From Acidobacteriota bacterium (lineage in GTDB: Bacteria > Acidobacteriota > Vicinamibacteria > Vicinamibacterales > UBA2999): DNA of 55,665 bases. This document shows, in pieces, positions 21,289 to 30,564 of this stretch. A program made the translations under genes and the position numbers. Every line of letters begins with the position of its first letter. Positions within the stretch are counted from its first letter, which is position 1. The DNA lies in the NCBI GenBank assembly GCA_013140775.1, contig JABFSA010000069.1, forward strand, positions 1 to 55,665, in the 5' to 3' direction. Under the pieces are notes generated by a model. That model was given only the letters and a program-made list of their open reading frames with translations, had not been told where the DNA came from and did not search any database.

Positions 21289-22575
21289 TCACTTGTAGTT
21301 CTGACCCGAGCACGCCTTTGTCTTGGTGTTGTAGTTGCCGCACTTGAGCTTCACCCAGTCGGCCTCGGTATCCCGGCTCACCGGGAGGAAGTCTGACCAC
21401 GCATCGCCAGGCACGGTGGTCGGCGACTTCCAGACCACGTCGAACTGTCCATCCGCGCGGACCTCGCCGATGTAGACGGGCTTGGTGATGTGGTGGTTCG
21501 GCAGCATCCTTGCGATACCGCCGGTCAGGTTCGGCGTCTCGAGGCCGGGCAGCGCCGCGAGCACGCTGTTCACATCCGTCGTCTTGGCCTTCGTCACCGC
21601 CTGTGCCCAGAGGTTGAAGCCGATGAAGTGCGCTTCCATCGGGTCGTTGGTGGTGCGATCAGCCTTCTTGATGTAGGTCTTCCACTTCGAGATGAACTCC
21701 TTGTTCGCCGGCGTGCTCACGCTCTGGAAGTAGTTCCACGCCGCCAGGTGACCCACGAGCGGCTTGGTGTCGAGACCGGAGAGCTCTTCTTCACCAACCG
21801 AGAAGGCTACGACCGGAATGTCCTCGGCTGAGACCTTCTGATTGCCGAGCTCCTTGTAGAACGGCACGTTCGCGTCTCCGTTGACCGTCGATACGACCGC
21901 TGTCTTCTTGCCCGCAGACCCGAATCGCTTGATGGCGGCGACGCGCGTCTGCCAGTCTGCGTGACCGAAGGGGGTGTAGTTGATCGAGATGTCGGCGGCG
22001 GCCACACCCTTTGATCGCAGGTACGCTTCGAGGATACGGTTGGTGGTGCGGGGGTACACGTAGTCCGTGCCCTCGAGCACCCAGCGCTTCACGCCCACTT
22101 CGTTCATCAGATAGTCAACAGCCGGAATGGCCTGCTGATTCGGTGCGGCGCCGGTGTAGATGACGTTCTTGGACGACTCTTCGCCTTCGTACTGCACCGG
22201 GTAGAAGAGCAGCCCGTTGTTCTTCTCGAACACCGGGAGGACTGACTTGCGGGAGACTGACGTCCAGCACCCGAACACGACCGCGACCTTGTCCTTTTCG
22301 AGCAGCTCCCGTGCCTTTTCAGCGAAGAGCGGCCAGTCCGAGGCCGGATCGACGATCACCGCCTCCAGTTTCTTGCCGAGCAACCCGCCCTTCTTGTTCT
22401 GTTCGTCGATCATCATCAGGACCGTGTCCTTCAGCGTCGTTTCGCTGATGGCCATCGTGCCTGACAGTGAGTGCAGGATGCCGACTTTGATGGTGTCCTG
22501 CGCCCCGGCCGTACCTGGTAGTGCCAACCCGAACGCCAACATGCAGGCGCCCAGGCACAAGTGCTTCAGCTTCAT
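21289..22575 (-). CDS. urtA: Urea-binding protein UrtA
   Basis: Periplasmic urea receptor of the ABC transporter, 428 residues. The ATG at 22575 has a GGGAGGAA ribosome site and starts a Sec signal peptide ending GTAGAQ. The mature chain begins DTIKVGILHSLSGTMAISE, with the UrtA-typical VFGCWTSVSRKSVLPVFE and LFYPVQYEGEESS. Two cysteines near the C-terminus (KCGNYNTKTKAC) may form a disulphide. Sixty-two bp downstream of the porin gene, which may share its promoter. Confidence 0.94.
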   Translation of the reverse strand: MKLKHLCLGACMLAFGLALPGTAGAQDTIKVGILHSLSGTMAISETTLKDTVLMMIDEQNKKGGLLGKKLEAVIVDPASDWPLFAEKARELLEKDKVAVVFGCWTSVSRKSVLPVFEKNNGLLFYPVQYEGEESSKNVIYTGAAPNQQAIPAVDYLMNEVGVKRWVLEGTDYVYPRTTNRILEAYLRSKGVAAADISINYTPFGHADWQTRVAAIKRFGSAGKKTAVVSTVNGDANVPFYKELGNQKVSAEDIPVVAFSVGEEELSGLDTKPLVGHLAAWNYFQSVSTPANKEFISKWKTYIKKADRTTNDPMEAHFIGFNLWAQAVTKAKTTDVNSVLAALPGLETPNLTGGIARMLPNHHITKPVYIGEVRADGQFDVVWKSPTTVPGDAWSDFLPVSRDTEADWVKLKCGNYNTKTKACSGQNYK

Positions 22576-22637
22576 GATTCCTCCCTGAGTAGAAACGCAA
22601 CTAGATGAGTGCTGGTGTGCACGGCGGACAGGGGCGC

Positions 22638-23687
22638 TCACATCTGCAGCTGCAGGCCGACTCCAAACTGCTTGAAGTCGGTACGCACGGCGTCAAAGCT
22701 CGTGTTTTTGAAGAAGACCATCACACGCGCGTTGAATTGCTTGATGACGTAGTTGAAATCGATCTCGGTCGTCTTCTGGTCGTAGTCGAGGTCGAGTCGC
22801 GTGATGCCCTCGCGGAACCGGGCTTTCGCGAACTTGCCGAGGATCTCGAAGCGGCCCATCCCGACCATCTGTGGAAACAGATACGCGCCGAGGATGTACC
22901 CGCCGTCGTCGGTTCCATAACGGCCGCTGTAACCGCCGAGGCGGTCGTACTTCGCCCACTCTGCTTCCACTGAGACGGCGCCGCCACCGGTGACCTTCCG
23001 CTCCATGAGAAAGTCCACGTTGTAGGCCGACTTGTCTTCACCCTGAACCTGGCCGGCCACGCCGATCGCCAGCAGGTTCTTGTCGCCGTAGTAGGTCCCG
23101 TTCTGGTAGTAGCCGTCCTCGGGATCCCAGAGATCCACCTGGACGCGACCCGCGCTCAGCAGAGTGTCATCGCCGGTGAGCGAGGTGCCGTCGAAGGCGC
23201 CGCCCGCGACTTTCACCTTGCCGAACTGCCCCCAGTACATCGCACCGTTGGCGCGACCCTGGTAGATGAACGGATACCCGTCCTGCACGCCATCGGAGTA
23301 GACCGCCCAGTGATGTGAATAGTAGGGACCGTAGAGATTCGCGCGATCGCTCGGAGGCAGGAATCGACCGAACCAGATGTTCGCCTTGCTCGAAAAGGCG
23401 ATCTGGCCGACAGCATCGAGCACGTTGACGTCGTTATCGACGCCATCGTAGTCGGTGTTGAACATGATCTTGATCTTGTCGGTGGCGTTCCCGCTCAGAT
23501 ACAAACGGATGCTGTTCAGGACGAACGCATCGGTGCCATCTCCGCCGTCGGGCTCGGTGTGCACGAAGCTCGTCTGCATCCCGGCGCCGATCGACACCGG
23601 CGGCAGCGTCTGCGCGCCCACCGGCCCTCCTACGGCCATCACGAGCGCCGCCGCAGCACTCATCCACCCCAACCCAGTCTTCGTCAT
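22638..23687 (-). CDS. Outer-membrane porin, first gene of the urea operon
   Basis: A 349-residue beta-barrel. The ATG at 23687 follows a GCGGAGGGG ribosome site and begins a signal peptide (ALVMAVGGPVGAQ). The mature protein has regular amphipathic strands such as NSIRLYLSGNATDKIKIMF, and ends KQFGVGLQLQM. It resembles the short-chain amide/urea-type and phosphate-selective porin group, but I cannot name the subfamily. Position 62 bp before urtA suggests it passes urea across the outer membrane (inference). Confidence 0.75.
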   Translation of the reverse strand: MTKTGLGWMSAAAALVMAVGGPVGAQTLPPVSIGAGMQTSFVHTEPDGGDGTDAFVLNSIRLYLSGNATDKIKIMFNTDYDGVDNDVNVLDAVGQIAFSSKANIWFGRFLPPSDRANLYGPYYSHHWAVYSDGVQDGYPFIYQGRANGAMYWGQFGKVKVAGGAFDGTSLTGDDTLLSAGRVQVDLWDPEDGYYQNGTYYGDKNLLAIGVAGQVQGEDKSAYNVDFLMERKVTGGGAVSVEAEWAKYDRLGGYSGRYGTDDGGYILGAYLFPQMVGMGRFEILGKFAKARFREGITRLDLDYDQKTTEIDFNYVIKQFNARVMVFFKNTSFDAVRTDFKQFGVGLQLQM

Positions 23688-23711
23688 AGCCCCTCCGCAC
23701 ACACGTGTAGT

Positions 23712-23733
23712 GGTCGCGGCACGTACCGCGACC
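23712..23733. promoter_or_regulatory. Perfect 8-bp inverted repeat in the urea operon 5' region
   Basis: GGTCGCGG and CCGCGACC are separated by 6 nt (CACGTA) and lie 25-46 nt upstream of the porin ATG. The position suits an operator overlapping the promoter, or a hairpin in the 5' leader. No T-run follows, so it is not a plain terminator. Confidence 0.55.
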
Positions 23734-24170
23734 TGATGAATTCGATTTAGCGGGTATTCAGATGAACCACTGACGGGGTGGCAGTTCGACGATCACGACC
23801 GGGTGATGCGCCGTATTGAGCAAGTCGCGCGCCGCTCATATGAGGGCTGGAGGCCGCGACATGAGGCACAGGTAAGAGCAATAGACACAACGGGTTGCAC
23901 GCCTGATCCCGTCGACTGAAGAACAGGCGTGCTCAACTACATAAATGTCGTATCAGGAAAATTCATGCACATCCTTGAAGTTGTGTTGGGAAACCGAAGA
24001 AGACCACAGTGCCCTGTCGGACGGCGTTTCCAGCGATGGGCCTGGTCTTACGGAGCGCCGCGGGCCCCGCATCTCTCGCGAGAGACACGAATGTCTTGTC
24101 GATGGCTATTCAGGACGAGATTGTCGTCTTGCTGGGCTGGCGCGTCGCGGCGCCGGCCCTCGAAACAGCG
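23734..24170. other. Intergenic region upstream of the urea operon, with hairpin and palindrome
   Basis: No gene recognised. It holds a long imperfect hairpin at 23897-23932 and a perfect 14-bp palindrome TCTCTCGCGAGAGA at 24072-24085. Open frames here (for example on the plus strand from 24009) lack a ribosome site and any recognisable domain, and they cross the DUF2934 gene antisense. Confidence 0.5.
23897..23932. repeat. Stable inverted repeat, GCACGCCTG/CAGGCGTGC
   Basis: A perfect 9-bp stem with an 18-nt loop. One bulged T allows three to four further pairs (GTTG with CAAC), making about 12-13 pairs in all. It is 210 nt upstream of the porin ATG and 240 nt downstream of the DUF2934 stop. 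There is no U-tract on either strand. It could be a factor-assisted terminator, an operator, or a structured leader. Confidence 0.6.
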
Positions 24171-24422
24171 TCAGCCCTTCGCGCGCGCTCCCCCGACCTT
24201 CCTGACGGGAACAGGGATCTGAGCCTCCACGAGCTCCCGTTCGGCACGAAGCCAGTGCGCTACCTCGTCGCCGCCCCCTTCCTGGAGGAAGAGCTCGTAG
24301 GCCCGGAAAGCAATCTGATCGTGAGAAATTGGCGCAGGTTGTGGGGATTTCTCGCGAACAGACTTCGTGACCAGTCGTGGGCCAACCTTCGGAACCGCGT
24401 CAGTACCTTTGGATCGTGGCAT
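24171..24422 (-). CDS. Small DUF2934 protein
   Basis: An 83-residue basic protein. The middle part, ISHDQIAFRAYELFLQEGG then AHWLRAERELVEA, matches the DUF2934 pattern of an AYELYLxxGG helix followed by DWLxAExEL. Function of the domain is unknown; it is frequent in acidobacteria and rhizobia. I placed the start at ATG 24422, which gives a Lys/Pro-rich N-terminal tail; the frame extends further upstream to 24581 but would overlap the divergent ATP-grasp gene. Confidence 0.7.
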   Translation of the reverse strand: MPRSKGTDAVPKVGPRLVTKSVREKSPQPAPISHDQIAFRAYELFLQEGGGDEVAHWLRAERELVEAQIPVPVRKVGGARAKG

Positions 24423-24543
24423 TGCATACCTCACTTCAAAACGCGATGCGTTGAACGCACCAGAACCGTTCCGGAGTTGAGCAAGACAAAGGCCAAGTCC
24501 AGCGGCACGATCCTCGCATTGCATAGCGCCTCCACAGGTAATA

Positions 24544-26040
24544 ATGGGCGCCCCGCTGCCCGCCGCACTTCCAGGACACACGCTGATGACGCTGACTGAC
24601 TACGACACGGGCGGTTTTCACGACGAGATGTTCGACGCCACCGGACATCCGCGCCCGGAAGCGCAGCTGCTCCTCGATACGATCGGAGCGCTCGGAGACG
24701 GCCAGCTCGAGCGCTGCCAGCAGGCGGCCGAGCGCATCCTGCTCCAGCTCGGCATCACCTTCAATGTGTACGGCGACTCGGCTGGCGTCGAGCGTCCTTT
24801 CCCGTTCGACCTGGTCCCCCGCATCGTCACGTCGGCGGAATGGGAGTGGATCGAACGCGGACTCCGGCAGCGCATCCACGCGCTCAACGCGTTCATCAAC
24901 GACATCTACCACGAGCAGAAGATCATCAAGGACGGGATCGTTCCCGAGGAGATCGTCCGATCGGCCGCTTTCTACCGTCCCCAATGCATCGGGATCAATC
25001 CGCCCAAGGGCGTGTGGTGCCACATCACGGGCTCGGATCTCGTTCGACACGGCGATGGACAGATCTACATCCTCGAAGACAACCTGCGCGTGCCGTCCGG
25101 CGTCTCCTACATGCTCGAGAACCGGGACCTGATGAAGCGGACGTTTCCGCAGGTCTTCGAAGGGTTGAGCGTCCGTCCCGTCTTCGAGTACCCGAGCCTC
25201 CTACTGCGTACATTGGAGGAGATCGCACCTGCCGGCCTGACCACGAAGCCAGTGGTCGTACTCCTCACGCCCGGCATGTACAACTCCGCCTACTTCGAGC
25301 ACAGCTACCTGGCCCAGAAGATGGGTATCCCGCTCGTCGAGGGGCGGGATCTCGTCGTCGAGGACAACACGGTCTGGATGCGAACGACGAAAGGGCTGCG
25401 CCGGGTGCACGTCATCTACCGGCGCATCGACGACGACTTCCTGGATCCCGAGGCGTTCAGGCCGGATTCGATGCTGGGAGTACCCGGGCTGGTGAGCGCC
25501 TATCGTGCGGGCCGCGTGTCGCTGGCGAACGCTCCGGGGAACGGCGTGGCCGACGACAAAGTAATGTACTCATACGTGCCCGACATGATTCGTTACTACG
25601 AGGGCGAAGACCCGATCATTCCTAATGTCCCGACGTTCCTGTGCTGGCGCGACACGGACCGCCAGCACGTGCTGCAGAATCTCGAAACACTCGTCGTGAA
25701 GTCTGCCAATGAAGCTGGTGGCTATGGGATGCTCGTAGGACCACAGTCCACGGCCGCCGAGCGTGCGGCCTTTGCTGAAAAGATCATCGCGGAGCCCCGC
25801 AACTACATCGCGCAACCGACGCTCGCTCTCTCGCGGGTGCCGACGCTCATCGACCACCAACTCGAAGGCCGCCATGTGGACCTGCGCCCGTACATCCTCT
25901 ACGGCGACGACATCCGGGTTGTGCCGGGAGGGCTCACGCGCGTGGCGCTCCGCAAGGGTTCGCTCGTGGTGAATTCGTCGCAGGGCGGAGGAAGCAAGGA
26001 CACCTGGGTGCTGTCAGCCCCCACGCGAGGCAAGGCATGA
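24544..26040 (+). CDS. Circularly permuted ATP-grasp type 2 protein (DUF404/DUF407)
   Basis: Predicted cytoplasmic amide- or peptide-bond-forming ligase, 498 residues. Signature stretches: [55 protein letters not shown], and the C-terminal [21 protein letters not shown] followed by SKDTWVL. In this family the ATP-grasp core is circularly permuted. Substrate unknown. The ATG at 24544 was used; ATG 24586 ([11 protein letters not shown]) is close to the usual family start and may be the real one. It heads a tight operon with alpha-E and transglutaminase genes, a partnership known across bacteria and predicted to make or modify a peptide. Confidence 0.9.
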   Translation: MGAPLPAALPGHTLMTLTDYDTGGFHDEMFDATGHPRPEAQLLLDTIGALGDGQLERCQQAAERILLQLGITFNVYGDSAGVERPFPFDLVPRIVTSAEWEWIERGLRQRIHALNAFINDIYHEQKIIKDGIVPEEIVRSAAFYRPQCIGINPPKGVWCHITGSDLVRHGDGQIYILEDNLRVPSGVSYMLENRDLMKRTFPQVFEGLSVRPVFEYPSLLLRTLEEIAPAGLTTKPVVVLLTPGMYNSAYFEHSYLAQKMGIPLVEGRDLVVEDNTVWMRTTKGLRRVHVIYRRIDDDFLDPEAFRPDSMLGVPGLVSAYRAGRVSLANAPGNGVADDKVMYSYVPDMIRYYEGEDPIIPNVPTFLCWRDTDRQHVLQNLETLVVKSANEAGGYGMLVGPQSTAAERAAFAEKIIAEPRNYIAQPTLALSRVPTLIDHQLEGRHVDLRPYILYGDDIRVVPGGLTRVALRKGSLVVNSSQGGGSKDTWVLSAPTRGKA

Positions 26041-27119
26041 AGACAGACTCGCTGCCGCTCCTCAGCCGCGTCGCCGACTCGGTGTACTGGATTGCGCGTT
26101 ACATCGAACGCGCCGAGAACATCGCCCGCTACATTGGCGTGAACCTCAATCTGCAGATCGATCTGCCGCTCGCGCCTCTCCATCAGTGGCAGCCGCTCAT
26201 CGACACAAGCGGTGACGCGGACGCATTCAAGGAACGCTTCGGGGTGGCGACTCAAACGCGCGTGATCGAGTACCTGGCGTACGACATCGAGAATCCGAAT
26301 TCGATCTCGTCGTGCCTGCGCGCCGCGCGCGAGAACGCCCGGTCGGTGCGCGAGACCATCTCCTCCGAAATGTGGGCGCAGATCAACGGCATGTATCTGC
26401 AGATCCAGGCTCAGCGATCGCTGCCCGAGCCCGAGCGCATGCTCGACGCGTTCCGCGAGATCCGCCTGGGATGCCACCTCTTCGAAGGGCTGACGGGCGC
26501 CACGATGTCGCACAACGAAGCGTGGCATTTCATGAAGCTCGGCCGCATGCTGGAACGCGCCGACAAGACATCCCGCATCCTCGACGTCAAGTACTTCATG
26601 CTCCTGCCCTCTGCCAGCGACGTCGGCACGCCGTACGACGACATCCACTGGTCGGCGGTGCTCAGGTCGGTCAGCGGCTTCGAGATGTACCGCAAGAAGT
26701 ACGGGCGTATCTCTCCGTCTGATGTCGTGGACTTCCTGGTCATGGACGACGAGTTCCCTCGCGCGGTCAGATTCTGCATCGCATCGGCCTACGACTCTCT
26801 GCAGGCCATCACCGGTACACCCGTCGGTGCCTTCCGCTACCGCTCGGAACAGCTCATGGGACAATTGCGCGCCGAGCTGGACTTCACCTCCGTGGACACG
26901 GTCATTCGTGGCGGCCTCCACGAGTATCTCGATCGCCTGCAGCTGAAGATGAACGAGATCGACGGCAGCCTGAGGGACGACTTCGCCGTACGACTGCCAC
27001 AGGCCCAGGCACAGGGGCAAACCCAGTCACAAAGCCAGGGTCCATCACAGAGCCAGAGTCAGTCACAGAGCCAGACGACCGCCGTCTCGCAGAGCGCGAA
27101 CGCGAATCAGACGGCCTGA
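26037..27119 (+). CDS. Alpha-E domain protein with Gln/Ser-rich C-terminal tail
   Basis: A 360-residue alpha-helical protein of the alpha-E family (formerly DUF403), which nearly always accompanies the permuted ATP-grasp protein. Recognised by [21 protein letters not shown] at the N-terminus, given here for orientation, and [17 protein letters not shown] in the middle. Residues about 324-360 are low-complexity Gln/Ser, with repeated SQSQ. The tail is encoded by a slipped CAGAGCCAG-like repeat. Alpha-E has no known enzymatic activity. The start overlaps the ATP-grasp stop by 4 bp (ATGA). Confidence 0.88.
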   Translation: MKTDSLPLLSRVADSVYWIARYIERAENIARYIGVNLNLQIDLPLAPLHQWQPLIDTSGDADAFKERFGVATQTRVIEYLAYDIENPNSISSCLRAARENARSVRETISSEMWAQINGMYLQIQAQRSLPEPERMLDAFREIRLGCHLFEGLTGATMSHNEAWHFMKLGRMLERADKTSRILDVKYFMLLPSASDVGTPYDDIHWSAVLRSVSGFEMYRKKYGRISPSDVVDFLVMDDEFPRAVRFCIASAYDSLQAITGTPVGAFRYRSEQLMGQLRAELDFTSVDTVIRGGLHEYLDRLQLKMNEIDGSLRDDFAVRLPQAQAQGQTQSQSQGPSQSQSQSQSQTTAVSQSANANQTA

Positions 27120-27121
27120 CC

Positions 27122-30100
27122 ATGAGCATTCGCGTCGCCCTGCACCACAAAACGGTCTACCAGTACGACCGGCCGGTCACCCTGTCTCCACAGGTCGTGC
27201 GACTGCGCCCGGCCCCTCACAGCCGCACGCCCGTCAGCAGCTACTCGCTGCGGATCGAGCCGTCGAAGCACTTCATCAACTGGCAGCAGGATCCTCAGGG
27301 GAACTTCCTCGCACGCCTGACGTTTCCGGAGCCGACGACCGCCTTTTCGCTGACGGTGGACCTCGTCGCCGAGATGACGGTCATCAATCCGTTCGATTTC
27401 TTCCTCGAGCCGGAGGCGGAGACCTTTCCATTTCAGTACGACCCGCTGCTGCATCAGGCACTGACGCCCTACCTCGTCTCCGGCCCGCCGGGCGCTCACT
27501 TGAAGGCATTCCTGGCGACGATCCCCAGGGAGCCGACGCACACGATCAACTTTCTGGTCGCCCTGAACCAGCGCCTGCAGCGCGAGATTCGCTACCTCAT
27601 TCGCATGGAGCCTGGCGTTCAGACGTGTGAAGAGACGCTCGAACATGCCAGTGGTTCGTGCCGTGACTCGGCGTGGCTGCTCGTGGAAGTCTTCCGCCAC
27701 ATCGGCCTCGCGGCGCGCTTCGTCTCGGGCTATCTGATCCAGCTGGCTCCCGACGTGAAGCCTCTCGACGGTCCGGTCGGGCCGAGTCAGGACTTCACCG
27801 ATCTCCACGCGTGGGCAGAGGTCTACCTCCCGGGCGCGGGATGGATCGGCCTGGACCCGACCTCGGGTCTCTTCGCCGGTGAAGGCCACATCCCGCTGGC
27901 GACCACGCCAAGCCCGGAGCTCGCGGCGCCGGTCTCTGGCCTCGTGAGCCCCAGCAGGGTCGAGTTTCACCACGAGATGTCGGTCACGCGGATCCACGAG
28001 GATCCTCGAGTCACCAAGCCGTACTCCGACTCACAGTGGACCGAGATCGTGGCGCTCGGCGATCGTGTGGACGAGGAACTGGCGGCGGGCGACGTACGGC
28101 TCACGATGGGCGGAGAACCGACGTTCGTGTCGATCGACGACATGGACGGCGACGAATGGAATACGGCGGCCATGGGTCCACGGAAGCGCGGGCTTGCGGC
28201 GGAACTTCTCGGACGGCTGCGCGAGGTGTTTGCGCCCGGAGGACTGCTGCACTTCGGCCAGGGCAAGTGGTATCCGGGTGAATCACTGCCCCGCTGGGCG
28301 TTCACCTGCTATTGGCGCACCGACGGCGAGCCGCTGTGGAACGACCCCTTGCTCGTAGCAGACGTGGAGCACGACTACGGGTTCGGCACAAACGAGGCTC
28401 TGTCGTTTGCGGAGGCGCTTGCTGACCGGCTCGACGTAGGCCGCCAGCATCTCATCGCCGCGTACGAGGATCCCCTCGCCTACATTCACAAGGAACGGCA
28501 ACTGCCGTTCAACGTGGACCCGGAACACAACACGCTGGACGACCCGGAAGAACGCGAACGCCTGCGGCGCGTGTTCAGCCGCGGACTCGGCACGGCGACC
28601 GGATTCGTGCTGCCACTCGCTCGCGTGTACGGCAAGGACGGGCCAGCGTGGCAGTCGGGATTGTGGATGCTCCGGGCCAAGCACCTCTTCCTCGTACCGG
28701 GCGACTCACCCGTCGGGTTCCGGCTGCCGCTGGAGAGCCTGCCGGCCGGCCGCACGTTCGAGGTGTTTCCTGTCGATCCGCTGAGCGCGTGGCCACCGCT
28801 CGGTCCACGGTCACCGGTCCCAGAGGACAACGCGACAGCGGAGCTGGCAGCGGGCAGGATTGGCGTGCGCGCCACGACGGGCCGGCAACAGGCGAGAGAC
28901 GCGATCAACGAAAAGTCGAAGCGCCAGGAACAACACGAACAGCCGGCGCCGCCTCTGGTCGGCGAAGGTCACGATCTCGTGCGGACTGCACTGACTGTTG
29001 AGGCCCGCGAAGGCAAGATCTTCGTCTTCCTGCCGCCGGTCGCGTCTGCGAGCGACTACGTGGAGCTGCTCGCCGCCGTGGAAGACACCGCTGCTGCCCA
29101 GCGAATGCCCGTGCTGGTGGAGGGCTATCCCCCGCCGTTCGATCCGCGGCTCAAGCACATCAAGGTCACGCCGGATCCCGGTGTGATTGAAGTCAATGTC
29201 CACCCGGCCCATAGCTGGCGCGAGCTCGTTGACAACACGACGTCGCTCTACGAACTGGCGCGCCTCACAAGGCTCGGCACCGAGAAGTTCATGCTGGACG
29301 GCCGGCATACAGGGACGGGCGGCGGCAACCATCTCGTGCTGGGTGGATCGACGCCAGCCGACAGTCCCTTTCTCCGTCGTCCGGATCTGCTCAGGAGTTT
29401 CATCGGGTTCTGGCTGAATCATCCGTCTCTGTCGTACCTGTTCTCCGGTGTGTTCATCGGGCCCACGAGCCAGGCGCCTCGCGTGGACGAAACGCGCGCG
29501 GATGCGGTGTACGAACTCGAGATCGCGATGAACCTGCTCAAGGGGATGCAGGGTGGTGCCGGACAGGACAGCGTGCCTCCATGGCTCGTCGATCGGATCT
29601 TCCGTAACCTGCTCGTGGACGTCACCGGCAACACACACCGGGCGGAGTTCTGCATCGACAAGCTGTACTCGCCGGACAGCTCGACCGGCCGTCTGGGTCT
29701 CGTCGAGATGCGCGCGTTCGAAATGCCCCCGCACGCGCGTATGAGCCTCACCCAACAGCTGCTCGTACGGACGCTCCTTGCCTGGTTCTGGCGCGAACCA
29801 TTCACCGAGCCCCCGGTGCGATGGGGCACGCGGCTGCACGACAGGTTCCTCCTGCCGTACTTCGTGGAACAGGACCTCAAACTGGTACTCGACGACCTGG
29901 CTCGGGCAGGCTACAGGATCGATCCCGCCTGGTTCGCGCCGCATATGGAGTTCCGCTTCCCTCTTCATGGGCGGGTCTGCTATCAGGGTGTGGAGATCGA
30001 ACTGCGTCAGGCCATCGAGCCGTGGTACGTGCTGGGCGAGGAAGCCGGCGCCGGTGGCACCACGCGCTTCGTGGACTCCTCAGTGGAACGCCTGCAGGTG

Positions 30101-30496
30101 TTCGTTCGCGGACTCGTACCGGAACGACTCGCGGTGACGTGCAACACGAGGCGATTGCCGTTGCAACCTACCGGCATCTCCGGAGAGTTCGTGTGCGGCG
30201 TCCGGTATCGCGCCTGGCAGCCGCCTCGCTGCCTTCACCCGACCATCGCGGTTCATACCCCGCTCATTTTCGATCTTGTGGACACGCTTGCCAGCCGATC
30301 CCTCGGCGGGTGTGCGTATCACGTCGCGCACCCAGGCGGGCGCAACTACGACGCGTTCCCGGTGAACTCCAACGAGGCTGAAGCGCGGCGACGCGCCAGG
30401 TTCTTCGAATTCGGCCATACACCGGGACACCTCCTGATGCCGATAGCTACAGAGAATGCGGAGTTCCCGTACACACTCGATCTCCGGCGCTCCTGA
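27122..30496 (+). CDS. Large transglutaminase-family protein with DUF2126 domain
   Basis: An 1124-residue cytoplasmic protein. Residues 1-90 are a beta-rich transglutaminase N-terminal domain. The transglutaminase core follows with a complete triad: Cys180 (GSCRDSAW), His229 (DLHAWAEVY) and Asp245 (IGLDPTSG). After about residue 310 comes the long DUF2126 region (RLTMGGEPTFVSIDDMDG, then GTGGGNHLVLGG and RPDLLRSFIGFWLNHPSLSY). Bacterial members are predicted peptidases or acyl-transferring enzymes acting with ATP-grasp/alpha-E partners. Starts 2 bp after the alpha-E stop, so it is in the same operon. Confidence 0.9.
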   Translation: MSIRVALHHKTVYQYDRPVTLSPQVVRLRPAPHSRTPVSSYSLRIEPSKHFINWQQDPQGNFLARLTFPEPTTAFSLTVDLVAEMTVINPFDFFLEPEAETFPFQYDPLLHQALTPYLVSGPPGAHLKAFLATIPREPTHTINFLVALNQRLQREIRYLIRMEPGVQTCEETLEHASGSCRDSAWLLVEVFRHIGLAARFVSGYLIQLAPDVKPLDGPVGPSQDFTDLHAWAEVYLPGAGWIGLDPTSGLFAGEGHIPLATTPSPELAAPVSGLVSPSRVEFHHEMSVTRIHEDPRVTKPYSDSQWTEIVALGDRVDEELAAGDVRLTMGGEPTFVSIDDMDGDEWNTAAMGPRKRGLAAELLGRLREVFAPGGLLHFGQGKWYPGESLPRWAFTCYWRTDGEPLWNDPLLVADVEHDYGFGTNEALSFAEALADRLDVGRQHLIAAYEDPLAYIHKERQLPFNVDPEHNTLDDPEERERLRRVFSRGLGTATGFVLPLARVYGKDGPAWQSGLWMLRAKHLFLVPGDSPVGFRLPLESLPAGRTFEVFPVDPLSAWPPLGPRSPVPEDNATAELAAGRIGVRATTGRQQARDAINEKSKRQEQHEQPAPPLVGEGHDLVRTALTVEAREGKIFVFLPPVASASDYVELLAAVEDTAAAQRMPVLVEGYPPPFDPRLKHIKVTPDPGVIEVNVHPAHSWRELVDNTTSLYELARLTRLGTEKFMLDGRHTGTGGGNHLVLGGSTPADSPFLRRPDLLRSFIGFWLNHPSLSYLFSGVFIGPTSQAPRVDETRADAVYELEIAMNLLKGMQGGAGQDSVPPWLVDRIFRNLLVDVTGNTHRAEFCIDKLYSPDSSTGRLGLVEMRAFEMPPHARMSLTQQLLVRTLLAWFWREPFTEPPVRWGTRLHDRFLLPYFVEQDLKLVLDDLARAGYRIDPAWFAPHMEFRFPLHGRVCYQGVEIELRQAIEPWYVLGEEAGAGGTTRFVDSSVERLQVFVRGLVPERLAVTCNTRRLPLQPTGISGEFVCGVRYRAWQPPRCLHPTIAVHTPLIFDLVDTLASRSLGGCAYHVAHPGGRNYDAFPVNSNEAEARRRARFFEFGHTPGHLLMPIATENAEFPYTLDLRRS

Positions 30497-30564
30497 TCGG
30501 GCGCACTGCATGAGTCTCGCTTCCGGTACACTTTGACGGGCATTCCCTCAGGACCTGTGCTTTT

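Noticed and set aside
24009..24599. 196-codon plus-strand frame before the ATP-grasp gene
   Set aside because: No ribosome site or domain, and it is antisense to the DUF2934 gene, whose motif is recognisable.
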